DNA of 32,498 nt. Source: Paraburkholderia caffeinitolerans (lineage in GTDB: Bacteria > Pseudomonadota > Gammaproteobacteria > Burkholderiales > Burkholderiaceae). The stretch covers positions 1 through 32,498 of the forward strand of contig NZ_CADIKL010000060.1 in NCBI RefSeq assembly GCF_902859945.1, given 5' to 3'. This document shows, piece after piece, positions 1 through 8,363 of the stretch. The notes beneath the pieces were generated by a model. It ran no database searches, was not told the DNA's origin, and saw only the letters and a list, made by a program, of their open reading frames with translations. How positions within the stretch are numbered: position 1 is the first letter of the stretch; the number at the start of each line of letters is the position of its first letter. Made by a program: the position numbers and the translations under genes.

Positions 1-230
1 TCTGCATCGCCGGCAGAAGCAGCCTCATGTTATCCGCAACCTGTTTCAGGAGAAGCATGTTCGCTACGCAGCTTGATCCAATATACGCACTATTTATTGA
101 ACTGGTCAGTATATTGCTTGAGCGGTGCTGCGCGTTCGGGCAAGCCGTTCTGCGCGCAAATCGTCTTCGCGGCTGGAAGGACCTCTTTCGCGCCGACTCC
201 ACGCATTGCCCCTAGCCCTTCGACCAAACG

Positions 231-1007
231 TCACTGCCACCCCTCGAGCCGAAGCGTTGCTCGAACGAGTCGCTGCTCCTCTTGCTCAATTTCTCGCAGC
301 GCTGCGCAAACACTGTTTATGTGGTCCGCGGCGGCTTTGCGCGCTCGCTCCGGCAGTTTTCCTACGACAGCGTTATATAAGCGCGCATGTTGACGGTCGA
401 TAACACGCTTATGCGGCGCTCGATGGTACAGATTGTTCACCGAAGCAAAAACTGAACTTAGAAGCGGCTCCGTCAACACGTTAAGCGTGTGAACCAGCAC
501 TGCGTTATGTGACGCCTCACAAATGGCCAGGTGAAATGCGTGGTCGAGCCTCGCATGAGTCGATGGGCTGACGTCAGGCCCATCCGCCGCAACCATCTCC
601 TCGTATCGACGCGTGATCAGCACGTAGTCGGCTTGTGTTCCACGAAGCGCGGCAAGCCGTGCGGACTCAGCTTCAAGCAGTCCGCGTACTTCATACAATT
701 CATACAGCGTACGAGGTTGCGAACCCAGCAAGTACATGAGCGGCGAATTCTCTGTTTTCCCCGTGAGGCTGGCTACTGTCGAACCACGCCCGTGCACCGT
801 TTCGATAATCCCGCGTGCTCTCAGCAGCTTTAGCCCCTCCCGCAACGCCGTTCTCGACACACCCAGCTTCTCGACCAGGCGACGCTCAGAAGGCAACGAC
901 TGCCCTGCCTTGAACACGCCATCAATGACAAGACGCTCAATCTGCTCCGCAACAACGTCTGCGACCTGCCGGGCGGAAGTTTCGTTGACACCGTCGTGAA
1001 TAGCCAT
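231..1007 (-). CDS. glcC: GlcC-like FadR/GntR-family transcriptional regulator
   Basis: Predicted DNA-binding regulator of glycolate use, 258 aa, divergent from glcDEF. The N-terminus carries a winged helix-turn-helix (residues about 15-80, with PSERRLVEKLGVSRTALREG), followed by a FadR-type C-terminal effector domain (FCD, about 95-240). That domain contains the LDHAFHLAICEASHN segment and later histidines that bind a metal in this family. Long stretches, such as SVFASVNNLYHR and IDRQHARLYNAV, match what I remember of E. coli GlcC. The first ATG is used, with only a weak ribosome site. A TGGTATGACCA palindrome lies 18 bp upstream of the start, so autoregulation is likely. The paralogues LldR and PdhR are alternatives, but the neighbours favour GlcC. 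Family is certain; the effector (glycolate or glyoxylate) is inferred. Confidence 0.9.
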   Translation of the reverse strand: MAIHDGVNETSARQVADVVAEQIERLVIDGVFKAGQSLPSERRLVEKLGVSRTALREGLKLLRARGIIETVHGRGSTVASLTGKTENSPLMYLLGSQPRTLYELYEVRGLLEAESARLAALRGTQADYVLITRRYEEMVAADGPDVSPSTHARLDHAFHLAICEASHNAVLVHTLNVLTEPLLSSVFASVNNLYHRAPHKRVIDRQHARLYNAVVGKLPERARKAAADHINSVCAALREIEQEEQRLVRATLRLEGWQ

Positions 1008-1025
1008 TTTGCCGCCGTCGATAAG

Positions 1026-1036
1026 TGGTATGACCA
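1026..1036. promoter_or_regulatory. Probable GlcC operator O1 (TGGTATGACCA)
   Basis: Palindrome TGGT-atg-ACCA, the TGGTnnnACCA form typical of FadR/PdhR/LldR/GlcC-type regulators. It lies 18 bp upstream of the regulator start codon, where binding would block that gene's own transcription. An identical 11-bp copy lies 108 bp away. Seen directly; binding is inferred. Confidence 0.75.
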
Positions 1037-1133
1037 GTCAAATTTGCAAAGTCGACTGCCTTACAAGAACACCTCAATTATCCGTGAATATTGGGATTCT
1101 TTGAATTCATGGAAATTCCCGCCGCTCAAAAAC

Positions 1134-1144
1134 TGGTATGACCA
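1134..1144. promoter_or_regulatory. Probable GlcC operator O2 (TGGTATGACCA)
   Basis: Second exact copy of TGGTATGACCA, 104 bp before the chosen glcD start. Flanking bases (aac before, cat after) differ from those of the first copy, so conservation is limited to the palindrome. Two copies 108 bp apart in one divergent intergenic region could allow cooperative or looped binding. Binding is inferred. Confidence 0.75.
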
Positions 1145-1248
1145 CATGTCATGTCCATCGACAACGCGGGACGACACAGTGAAAATTGGCGCCCAGACAC
1201 TTGCCGACCGGTCGCTGGGACCCGTCGGACAAGGTGAGGAGATATCCC

Positions 1249-2745
1249 ATGAGCTATCGCTACGACGAAGCAGTCGATGGTCCGCTTGTCACCCATGACA
1301 GAACTGCGGTCGTCGCGCAATTACGGCTACGTATCCCGGACCTGACGCTCTTGTATGAAGTCGAGGACTTGCGTCCGTTTGAATGTGATGGGCTCGCTGC
1401 GTATCGCACCACCCCACTGCTTGTTGCACTCCCAGAAACAATCGACCAAGTCGAAAAGTTGCTGCGCTATGCACACGAGGCCCGCATCCCGGTGGTGGCG
1501 CGTGGCGCCGGCACCGGACTTTCTGGCGGAGCGCTTCCGCTCGAAAAAGGCATCCTGCTCGTGATGGCGCGCTTTAACAGCATCCTCGAAATCGACCCGG
1601 AAGCGAGCATTGCACGCGTCCAACCTGGCGTGAGGAATCTGGCCATCTCCCAGGCGGCTGCAAAGTTCGGCCTCTATTACGCCCCGGACCCGTCATCCCA
1701 AATCGCATGCTCCATTGGTGGAAACGTCGCTGAAAACGCCGGTGGCGTGCACTGCCTGAAATACGGCCTGACTGTTCACAACATCCTCAAACTCGAAATT
1801 CTGACGATGGAAGGTGAATCGGTCACGCTCGGCTCGGATGCACTCGACTCACCGGGGTTTGATTTACTGGCGCTCTTTACGGGTTCTGAAGGGATGCTCG
1901 GCATCGTCGTCGAGGTAACGGTCAAGCTGCTGACCAAGCCCCAAAGTGCCCGAGTGCTGCTGGCAAGCTTCGACGACGTTGAGCAAGCTGGCTCAGCCGT
2001 TGCCGAAATCATTGCGGCCGGGGTGATTCCTGCCGGGCTCGAGATGATGGACAACCTTGCCATTCGAGCGGCAGAAGACTTCATACACGCCGGGTACCCC
2101 GTCGACGCAGCGGCGATTCTCCTGTGCGAGGTAGACGGCGCGCAAAGCGACGTGCTTGAAGACTGCACGAAGGTTGAAGCACTGTTGCGCACCGCAGGCG
2201 CGACCGACGTCAGGCTCGCCCGAGATGAAGCCGAGCGGCAGAGGTTCTGGGCGGGCCGCAAAAATGCGTTCCCCGCTGTCGGCCGTATCTCACCCGACTA
2301 TTACTGTATGGACGGGACAATCCCGCGGCGCGAGTTGCCTGGCGTACTTGCCGGGATTGAGCGACTCTCCGCGGAATATGGGCTGCGCGTGGCAAACGTA
2401 TTCCACGCAGGGGACGGCAACCTTCATCCCCTGATTCTCTTCGACGCGAACGCCGGCGAAACCGAGCGCGCTGAAGCACTTGGCGGCGCCATCCTGGAAC
2501 TGTGCGTGAAAGTCGGTGGAAGCATCACGGGCGAACATGGCGTTGGTCGCGAAAAAATCAATCAGATGTGCGCGCAGTTCAATGCCGACGAGTTGAGCCT
2601 GTTCCATGCACTCAAGGCTGCGTTCGACCCTAAAGGCCTTCTGAACCCGGGAAAGAACATTCCTACCTTGCATCGATGCGCCGAGTTCGGCTCGATGCAC
2701 GTCCATCACGGCGCCCTGCCGTTTCCCGAACTGGAGCGATTCTGA
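1249..2745 (+). CDS. glcD: Glycolate dehydrogenase, FAD-binding subunit GlcD
   Basis: FAD-linked subunit of the membrane-associated glycolate dehydrogenase, which oxidises glycolate to glyoxylate and passes electrons to the respiratory chain. The protein is 498 aa, close to E. coli GlcD (499). The N-terminal half is a PCMH-type FAD domain with RGAGTGLSGGALPLEKG and APDPSSQIACSIGGNVAENA. The C-terminal half is the FAD-oxidase C domain with NVFHAGDGNLHPLILFD and GSITGEHGVGREKI. The start at 1249 was chosen because AGGAG (1237-1241) lies 7 bases upstream and MSYRYDEAVDG aligns with the E. coli N-terminus; an in-frame ATG at 1186 has no such support. The stop overlaps the glcE start by one base, so the genes are translationally coupled. 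D-lactate dehydrogenases are related, but the glcE/glcF context and close similarity support glycolate. Confidence 0.95.
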   Translation: MSYRYDEAVDGPLVTHDRTAVVAQLRLRIPDLTLLYEVEDLRPFECDGLAAYRTTPLLVALPETIDQVEKLLRYAHEARIPVVARGAGTGLSGGALPLEKGILLVMARFNSILEIDPEASIARVQPGVRNLAISQAAAKFGLYYAPDPSSQIACSIGGNVAENAGGVHCLKYGLTVHNILKLEILTMEGESVTLGSDALDSPGFDLLALFTGSEGMLGIVVEVTVKLLTKPQSARVLLASFDDVEQAGSAVAEIIAAGVIPAGLEMMDNLAIRAAEDFIHAGYPVDAAAILLCEVDGAQSDVLEDCTKVEALLRTAGATDVRLARDEAERQRFWAGRKNAFPAVGRISPDYYCMDGTIPRRELPGVLAGIERLSAEYGLRVANVFHAGDGNLHPLILFDANAGETERAEALGGAILELCVKVGGSITGEHGVGREKINQMCAQFNADELSLFHALKAAFDPKGLLNPGKNIPTLHRCAEFGSMHVHHGALPFPELERF

Positions 2746-3830
2746 TGGTGTCTTCCCTGCTTCCAATGGACGACAGCGACCGACTCGTCGATGAAGTCGC
2801 TCGCGCCGCATTGACCCGCACCGCTTTGACCATTCGTGGCGGCAATAGCAAAACGCGCCTCGGCCGGCCCGCGCCGCAAGGCGCCATCGAGCTCGACACT
2901 CGCAGCCATAGCGGAATCGTTCGCTATGAACCCACGGAATTGGTTATCACAGCACGCTGCGGCACGCCCGTATCCGAGCTTGCGACGGTGCTCGACAAAG
3001 CAGGCCAAATGCTTCCGTGTGAACCGCCGGAGTACGACGGCATCGCAACGGTAGGAGGTGCGTTCGCGAGCGGTCTCTCCGGCCCGCGCCGGCCCTGGGC
3101 AGGCTCGATGCGTGACTTCGTTCTTGGCTGCCGTCTGATTACCGGGACGGCGAAGCATCTGCGCTTTGGCGGCGAGGTGATGAAGAACGTAGCGGGATAT
3201 GACATGGCCCGGCTTGCGGCGGGCAGCTTCGGATGCTTTGGCGTAGTGACCGAGGTGTCGCTCAAGGTTCTTCCCAAGCCTCGGGCAGCGCGAAGCATCG
3301 TGCTGGATATGAGCGCGAGCGATGCCATGTCGAAACTGTCGAGCTGGCGACGCGGCGCGCTACCGGTCACCGGCGCCTGCCACGTCGATGGTCGCTTTCA
3401 TGTGCGCCTCGAAGGCGGTGAAGGCTCGGTCGCTTCAGCCATCGACTTGATTGGAGGAGACGACCTCGACCCGGCATTCTGGACCAGGCTGCGCGAACGC
3501 CACCTTCCCTTCTTTGACGGTGCAGCCCCACTCTGGCGAGTGTCCCTACCTGCCGCCACGCACTTGATGCCGCTGCCAGGTGAGGTGCTGCTCGACTGGG
3601 GGGGTGCGCAACGCTGGCTAAGGAGCGGTGAGTCACCGTCGAAGATTCGTGCAATCGCTCAGGCGGCCGGCGGCCATGCCACTTGCTATTCCCTTCACGC
3701 TGAACTCGATGGACTTGAGAGTCCTTTCATGCCGCTTCCCGCGCCGTTGTTGCGCCTGCATCGAGCACTGAAAAGTCAGTTGGACCCTCGCGGCATCTTC
3801 AACCCCGGACGAATGTACGCCGACCTCTGA
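2745..3830 (+). CDS. glcE: Glycolate dehydrogenase subunit GlcE
   Basis: Second flavin-domain subunit of glycolate dehydrogenase, 361 aa (E. coli about 350). It has a half-size PCMH-type FAD-binding fold. Segments such as GNSKTRLGRPAP, YEPTELVITARCGTP, GQMLPCEPPEY, GPRRPWAGSMRDFVLG, LRFGGEVMKNVAGYD and the C-terminal LDPRGIFNPGRMYADL are nearly those of E. coli GlcE. The ATG at 2745 overlaps the glcD stop (TGATG); a second in-frame ATG at 2766 is possible. It should form a complex with GlcD and GlcF, all three being needed for activity in E. coli. No frameshift or missing block is seen. Confidence 0.95.
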   Translation: MVSSLLPMDDSDRLVDEVARAALTRTALTIRGGNSKTRLGRPAPQGAIELDTRSHSGIVRYEPTELVITARCGTPVSELATVLDKAGQMLPCEPPEYDGIATVGGAFASGLSGPRRPWAGSMRDFVLGCRLITGTAKHLRFGGEVMKNVAGYDMARLAAGSFGCFGVVTEVSLKVLPKPRAARSIVLDMSASDAMSKLSSWRRGALPVTGACHVDGRFHVRLEGGEGSVASAIDLIGGDDLDPAFWTRLRERHLPFFDGAAPLWRVSLPAATHLMPLPGEVLLDWGGAQRWLRSGESPSKIRAIAQAAGGHATCYSLHAELDGLESPFMPLPAPLLRLHRALKSQLDPRGIFNPGRMYADL

Positions 3831-3841
3831 CACGAGACACC

Positions 3842-5059
3842 ATGCAAACCAATCTTAGCGAGCAGGCAAAAAAACTCCCTCGGGCAGACGAAGCCGAGTC
3901 GATTCTCCGCAGTTGCGTGCACTGTGGCTTCTGCAACGCGACATGTCCCACGTATCAGGTTCTGGGGAACGAACTCGACGGTCCACGTGGACGAATCTAT
4001 CTCATCAAGCAGTTGCTCGAAGGGGAAGAGGTCACCGAGAAGACGCAGCTTCACCTCGACCGTTGCCTGACCTGCAGAAACTGCGAAACGACCTGTCCGT
4101 CCGGTGTGACGTATCACGCCCTGCTGGACATCGGGCGCGCAGAACTCGAGCGCCGAGTGAAGCGTCCGTCCAGCGAACGCGTATTGCGGCATGGGCTTCG
4201 GCAAGTCATACCGCGACCGGCCGTGTTCAAAGCGCTGCTGAAAGCTGGCCGTCTCGCGCGCCCGTTGCTGCCCCATTCACTTCAACAGAAAATCCCTTGC
4301 GAAGTGGTCGCGCCGAAGACTCGGCCGCCGGCACGACACGCCCGGCGCATGCTGATTCTCGAGGGTTGCGTACAGCCAGCGCTCTCGCCGAACACGAATG
4401 CAGCGACTGCACGCGTGCTCGACCGTCTCGGCATCAGCATCGTCGATGCGCCGCGAAGCGGATGCTGTGGGGCCACGGACTACCATCTGAATGCACAGGA
4501 AGCCGGGTTCGAACGGGCTCGTCGGAATATCGACGCCTGGTGGCCAGCAATCGCGGCTGGCGCCGAAGCGATTATTCAAACGGCAAGTGGCTGTGGAGCG
4601 TTTGTGAAAGAGTACGGTCATCTCTTGCGCAACGACCCACGCTACGCCACGAAGGCTGCGCGTGTTAGCGAGTTGGCACGCGACCTCTCCGAGATATTGA
4701 GTGCGGAACCCATTGAGGCGTTGCGTGGCGGCCAACGCGAGCGGATCGCTTTCCACTGCCCTTGCACACTGCAGCATGCTCAAAAACTGGGAGGCGTCGT
4801 CGAGGGGTTGCTGGAAAGACTTGGCTACGAACTGACCCATGTGCCCGACGGCCATCTTTGCTGCGGCTCAGCAGGGACATACTCGATTACGCAGCCGGAA
4901 CTCTCGACTGCATTACGCGACCGAAAACTTGACGCGCTCGAAAGCGGCAACCCTGAACTCATCGTGACGGCGAATATTGGATGCCAATCTCATCTCGATG
5001 GCGCTGGCCGGACTCGCGTTCGACACTGGATTGAACTGGTTGAAAACGCTGTTCCCTGA
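3842..5059 (+). CDS. glcF: Glycolate dehydrogenase iron-sulfur subunit GlcF
   Basis: Electron-transfer subunit of glycolate dehydrogenase, 405 aa (E. coli 407). Two ferredoxin-type 4Fe-4S motifs are intact: Cys25, 28, 31, 35 (CVHCGFCNATCP) and Cys75, 78, 81, 85 (CLTCRNCETTCP). They are followed by two cysteine-rich CCG domains, with GCCGATDYH near residue 210 and CCGSAGTYSITQPE near 340, as in heterodisulfide-reductase-like subunits. It starts 11 bases after glcE. The usual E. coli companions glcG, glcB and glcA are not downstream; the next gene converges from the other strand, so the operon here is only glcDEF. Confidence 0.95.
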   Translation: MQTNLSEQAKKLPRADEAESILRSCVHCGFCNATCPTYQVLGNELDGPRGRIYLIKQLLEGEEVTEKTQLHLDRCLTCRNCETTCPSGVTYHALLDIGRAELERRVKRPSSERVLRHGLRQVIPRPAVFKALLKAGRLARPLLPHSLQQKIPCEVVAPKTRPPARHARRMLILEGCVQPALSPNTNAATARVLDRLGISIVDAPRSGCCGATDYHLNAQEAGFERARRNIDAWWPAIAAGAEAIIQTASGCGAFVKEYGHLLRNDPRYATKAARVSELARDLSEILSAEPIEALRGGQRERIAFHCPCTLQHAQKLGGVVEGLLERLGYELTHVPDGHLCCGSAGTYSITQPELSTALRDRKLDALESGNPELIVTANIGCQSHLDGAGRTRVRHWIELVENAVP

Positions 5060-5103
5060 TGGGGGAGCAGGCCACATTCCGCTTACGCGTCACCGAAGCG
5101 CCC

Positions 5104-5856
5104 TCACCCCGCCTGCTTGAGCCGCCGATTCCGCCTCGCCCGCCGCGCCAGCATGTTCATGCCTTCGACGAACGCGGAGAACGCCATCGCCGCGTAGATA
5201 TAGCCTTTGGGAACATGCGAGCCGAAACCATCGGCGATCAGCGTCATGCCGATCACCAGTAGAAAACTCAGCGCCAGCATGACGATGGTCGGATTGAGTT
5301 CGATGAATCGTGTCAGCGGCCCAGCCGCGAACAGCATCGCTGCAACCGCCACGATCACCGCGATATACATGATGGCCACGTGCTGGGTCATGCCGACCGC
5401 GGTCACGATGCTGTCGACGGAAAACACGAGGTCGAGCAGCAGGATCTGACCGATCGCTGCACGCACCGTGAGGCCGGCCGGCGCGCCGCCACTCGATTCG
5501 TCGTCTTCGTCATGAGAGACGCTGTGATGAATTTCCTTCGTCGCTTTCCAGACGAGGAAAAGCCCCCCGCCGATCAGCACGAGATCGCGCCACGAAAAAT
5601 CATGATCGAACAGCGACACCGCTGGCTGGGTCAGTTGCGCAATCCACGCCACGGCGCCAAGCAACGCGAGGCGCAACACGAGCGCGAGCCCGATGCCGAT
5701 CCGCTGGGTGCGGGTTCGATGCTCCGGCGGCAGCTTGTTGCTGAGAATCGCGATGAAGACGAGGTTGTCGACGCCGAGCACGACCTCCATGACCACGAGT
5801 GTCACAAGAGCCGCCCAAGCTGAGGGGTCCGAGAACAGTGCAGCGAGGTCTTCCAT
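5104..5856 (-). CDS. TerC-family integral membrane protein
   Basis: Predicted inner-membrane protein of the TerC family, 250 aa with about seven membrane segments. The family signature of acidic residues in the membrane is present: VVMEVVLGVDNLVFIAI (Glu24, Asp30) and LLDLVFSVDSIVTAVGM. A charged, histidine-containing loop (HHSVSHDEDDESS) sits between the halves. Members are linked to tellurite resistance and, in some cases, manganese export or metal loading of exported proteins; which applies here cannot be told. The gene ends 44 bases after glcF on the opposite strand. A 22-bp palindrome with a well-spaced CATACT -10 lies upstream (see 5942-5963), placing it in the proposed shared regulon. 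Confidence 0.88.
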   Translation of the reverse strand: MEDLAALFSDPSAWAALVTLVVMEVVLGVDNLVFIAILSNKLPPEHRTRTQRIGIGLALVLRLALLGAVAWIAQLTQPAVSLFDHDFSWRDLVLIGGGLFLVWKATKEIHHSVSHDEDDESSGGAPAGLTVRAAIGQILLLDLVFSVDSIVTAVGMTQHVAIMYIAVIVAVAAMLFAAGPLTRFIELNPTIVMLALSFLLVIGMTLIADGFGSHVPKGYIYAAMAFSAFVEGMNMLARRARRNRRLKQAG

Positions 5857-5941
5857 GCGCGGGGAGCCGTCCAGGGTAGCGGAGAGATCGATTCAACGGC
5901 CGTACGGCCAACGCGAGTATGTGGAGCATTTTGCAACCGCA

Positions 5942-5963
5942 CAATGGGACCAAAGTCGTACTT
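5942..5963 (-). promoter_or_regulatory. Shared 22-bp palindrome, site A (terC promoter)
   Basis: Core GGACCAAAGTCG, 13 of 16 positions of the consensus CAAT-n-GGAC-n4-GTCC-n-ATTG. Reading toward terC, the proximal half is GTCC-C-ATTG. Exactly 20 bp further (5922-5941) begins CATACT (minus strand, 5916-5921), a plausible -10. The opposite direction, toward the outer-membrane gene, lacks an equally good hexamer at that distance. Confidence 0.75.
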
Positions 5964-6121
5964 TTCCGGTGCTTCAACACCGATTATGTCCGTGCCACAA
6001 TTTCCCGACGCTTACATGCCCATGACATCGTATGCTTATCGATCACAGCACCCTGGCGGTCGTCCGACTGGCCGACGACTGTAACGCTGGGTGAGCGATG
6101 CGCCAGCAACGGGAGTCCTTC

Positions 6122-7102
6122 ATGCCGGGTAGATCGGCCAGGTCGGCGCGGCGCCTGGCCTGTGCTTCCTTTCTCGCGGTTCTGCTGCCTGGCCAGTCGT
6201 ATGCCCAGACGGCCCCTGTCCAGTTGCCGGCTAACACCGTCGTTGGCGGCAATGTGAAACAGCACGCCGACGCGGTGCTCGCCATCATGAGCTACACGAC
6301 CGTTCCCGACGTCACGACCAGCAACCTCTCGGTCAACAGCGGCGCCACCGGGAACCCGGGCTTCGGCCAGACGCAGTTCGGCGGGGGCTTCACGCTCAGC
6401 AAGTCGTTTCCGCTGTATCTGGAAGGCACGCTCGCCTACAGCCGCTACGACCCGGTCTTCATCGCGACCGATGGCGCCCAGCAGCGCGCGATACCCACCA
6501 AATGGAACACCTTCAGCGGCACGGTCGGCATTGGCTGGGACTTCCGGATCGCCGACGAGCTGGTGTTCCGGCCGATCCTGAACGGCACGCTCGGGCGCGT
6601 TTCCAGCGATCTGAAAGTCGGACAGACGATCTTCAATCACGTCACCGACCGCAACCTCGAGTTTCTGCAGAATGGCTCGCTCGATGCGTACGGCTATGGC
6701 GGCTCGCTGATGCTCGATTACGAGCACTATCGCGAGAATTATGAAATCGACGCTGAGTTACGGGCCACCGATATCTACCTGCGCAGTTTCGGCGGCACGT
6801 CAGCGGCCGTTCAGGGTTCGGCGATGGCGCAGCAGGTAAGCCTGTGGACCCGCTGGCGCGCGCCGACCGGCTGGCATGCGCTGGACCGGCCAATCCGCTA
6901 TGTGCTCGAAGGCGCCTACTCGCACTACTTCGGCGACAGCGCCGGCGTACTGGGCTTCAACGACCTCACGTCGCTGGGCGTGGGGCTCGAGCTCGACAGC
7001 AGCAAGTACCCCATCATCATCACCCGCACCCGCGCGATGGTGCGCTATGTGTTCGGACACAACGTGCACGGCGTTTCATTCGGATTCGCGATGAGCTTTT
7101 GA
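6122..7102 (+). CDS. Predicted outer-membrane beta-barrel protein
   Basis: Exported protein of 326 aa with a basic N-terminus, a hydrophobic signal segment and a likely cleavage after SYAQ (about residue 33). The mature part is rich in alternating polar/hydrophobic and aromatic stretches (FTLSKSFPLYLEGTLAYSRY, ELVFRPILNGTLGRV, YGGSLMLDYEHYRENYEIDAELRAT, IRYVLEGAYSHYFGDS). It ends in Phe (FGFAMSF), as beta-barrel proteins recognised by the BAM machinery do. It resembles solitary autotransporter-type barrel domains, but no passenger is present. The start at 6122 has GGGAG six bases upstream; an ATG at 6098 is in frame but less well supported. The cargo or role is unknown. Confidence 0.7.
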   Translation: MPGRSARSARRLACASFLAVLLPGQSYAQTAPVQLPANTVVGGNVKQHADAVLAIMSYTTVPDVTTSNLSVNSGATGNPGFGQTQFGGGFTLSKSFPLYLEGTLAYSRYDPVFIATDGAQQRAIPTKWNTFSGTVGIGWDFRIADELVFRPILNGTLGRVSSDLKVGQTIFNHVTDRNLEFLQNGSLDAYGYGGSLMLDYEHYRENYEIDAELRATDIYLRSFGGTSAAVQGSAMAQQVSLWTRWRAPTGWHALDRPIRYVLEGAYSHYFGDSAGVLGFNDLTSLGVGLELDSSKYPIIITRTRAMVRYVFGHNVHGVSFGFAMSF

Positions 7103-7126
7103 CCGATGCACTTTTGATTCGGTCAA
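7099..7126. terminator. Inverted repeat at the end of the outer-membrane gene
   Basis: Perfect 8-bp arms TTGACCGA (7099-7106) and TCGGTCAA (7119-7126) around a 12-base loop, overlapping the stop codon of the barrel gene. There is no T-run afterwards, so it may be a weak terminator, an mRNA 3'-end stabiliser or a protein site. Confidence 0.4.
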
Positions 7127-7128
7127 GG

Positions 7129-7150
7129 ATATGAGACTAAAGTCCGATTG
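7129..7150 (+). promoter_or_regulatory. Shared 22-bp palindrome, site B (AI-2E/efflux operon promoter)
   Basis: Core AGACTAAAGTCC with a perfect promoter-proximal half GTCCGATTG, 13 of 16 consensus positions. GATAGT (7171-7176), a plausible -10, begins after exactly 20 bp. The start codon of the permease gene lies 74 bp beyond the site. Confidence 0.75.
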
Positions 7151-7224
7151 CCTCGCCCCGGTGTCGATCAGATAGTGAAGGATCGCCAATTGAGCAAGCA
7201 AGGCTTCCGCAACAGGAGAAAAAA

Positions 7225-8328
7225 ATGCTCACTCCGCTTGCACAACGGGTCTTGTCCAGAGAGCTGCTCGATGTCCTGATTCGCGCCGGCCTCGTGGCTG
7301 TGCTCGTCATATTCTGTTACCGGATCTTCCGGCCGTTCTTCGACCTCATGGTGTGGGCGCTGATCCTCGCCGTCACGCTCTATCCGCTCCAGCTCAGGCT
7401 GCGCCGCAGGTTCGCCAATCGCGACGGCCTGATTGCGACGCTGATCGTGCTGGTCGCCTTCGTGGTCATTCTCGTGCCGACCTATATGCTGGTCGTGGCG
7501 CTCGCCGACTCGATCGAGCACGCGATAGCCGTGTTCAAGACCGGCAACGTGCGCATTCCGCCGCCCGCCGATTCGGTCGCCAGCTGGCCGCTGGTTGGCA
7601 AAACGGTGTACGCGAGCTGGCTCCAGGCCTCCACCGACCTCACCGGCCTCGCGCAGCGGTTCACCCCGCAAATCAAGGAGGCGGGTCGCGCCCTGCTAGG
7701 CACGGCGACCGGCCTGGGCGCGGCGCTGCTGGTCTTCTTCGCGTCCCTGATCGTCGCGGGCATTCTGATGGCGTATGGCGAAATGGGGCACAACAGCGCC
7801 GTGCGCATCGCCACGCGCATCTTCGGCCCGGGCAATGGCCCCAAAGTGGCCGAGCTGTGCACGGCCACCATTCGCGCGGTGGCCCAGGGGGTCGTCGGCA
7901 TCGCGTTCATCCAGATGCTGCTGATCGGCATCGCGTTCATCGTCATGGGCATTCCCGGCGCCGGCCTGCTCGCGCTCGCCGTGCTGCTGATCGGCATCAT
8001 GCAACTGCCCGCGACGCTGATTACCGTGCCCGTCATCATCTTCGTGATCGCCACCGAGGGCGCGAACACGGCCACGATCATCTTCTCCGTCTATGTCTTT
8101 ATCGCAGGCCTGGCCGACAACGTGCTCAAGCCCTTGCTGCTCGGCCGGGGCGTCGCGGTGCCGATGCCCGTGATACTGATCGGCGCGCTCGGCGGCATGG
8201 TGACGGGCGGCGTGATTGGCCTGTTCATCGGTCCCGTGCTGCTCTCGGTCGGCTATCAGCTGTTCTGGCGCTGGGTGGAACAGCCCCAGGCAGAGGCACA
8301 GGCAGGGTCCCAGCAGGCTCAGGATTAG
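7225..8328 (+). CDS. AI-2E/PerM-family membrane permease
   Basis: Integral membrane protein of 367 aa in the AI-2E transporter (PerM/YdiK/TqsA) family. Around eight hydrophobic segments are visible: a pair at residues about 12-50, one at about 70-95, then a soluble stretch, and a C-terminal block with GVVGIAFIQMLLIGIAFIVMGIPGAGLLALAVLLIGIMQLP and LKPLLLGRG-VPMPVILIGALGG, the most conserved part of the family. AGGAG is six bases upstream of the ATG. Members export diverse small molecules or ions; autoinducer-2 transport is only one case. It heads an operon with outer-membrane, adaptor and DUF2955 genes (35 bases to the next start), which suggests a role in efflux. The substrate is unknown. Confidence 0.88.
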   Translation: MLTPLAQRVLSRELLDVLIRAGLVAVLVIFCYRIFRPFFDLMVWALILAVTLYPLQLRLRRRFANRDGLIATLIVLVAFVVILVPTYMLVVALADSIEHAIAVFKTGNVRIPPPADSVASWPLVGKTVYASWLQASTDLTGLAQRFTPQIKEAGRALLGTATGLGAALLVFFASLIVAGILMAYGEMGHNSAVRIATRIFGPGNGPKVAELCTATIRAVAQGVVGIAFIQMLLIGIAFIVMGIPGAGLLALAVLLIGIMQLPATLITVPVIIFVIATEGANTATIIFSVYVFIAGLADNVLKPLLLGRGVAVPMPVILIGALGGMVTGGVIGLFIGPVLLSVGYQLFWRWVEQPQAEAQAGSQQAQD

Positions 8329-8363
8329 CCGCAGCCTTGAAACTGGGAGCCGTGTTACCCGTC

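Noticed and set aside
80..115. AATATAC and GTATATT inverted repeat at the left edge.
   Set aside because: Arms of seven AT-rich bases 22 bp apart may be chance; the neighbouring gene lies outside the window, so no role can be argued.
7353..8363. Long in-frame extension upstream of the first NodT channel.
   Set aside because: It overlaps the permease gene in another frame and is Arg/His-rich shadow sequence; the lipoprotein signal at 8364 marks the real start.
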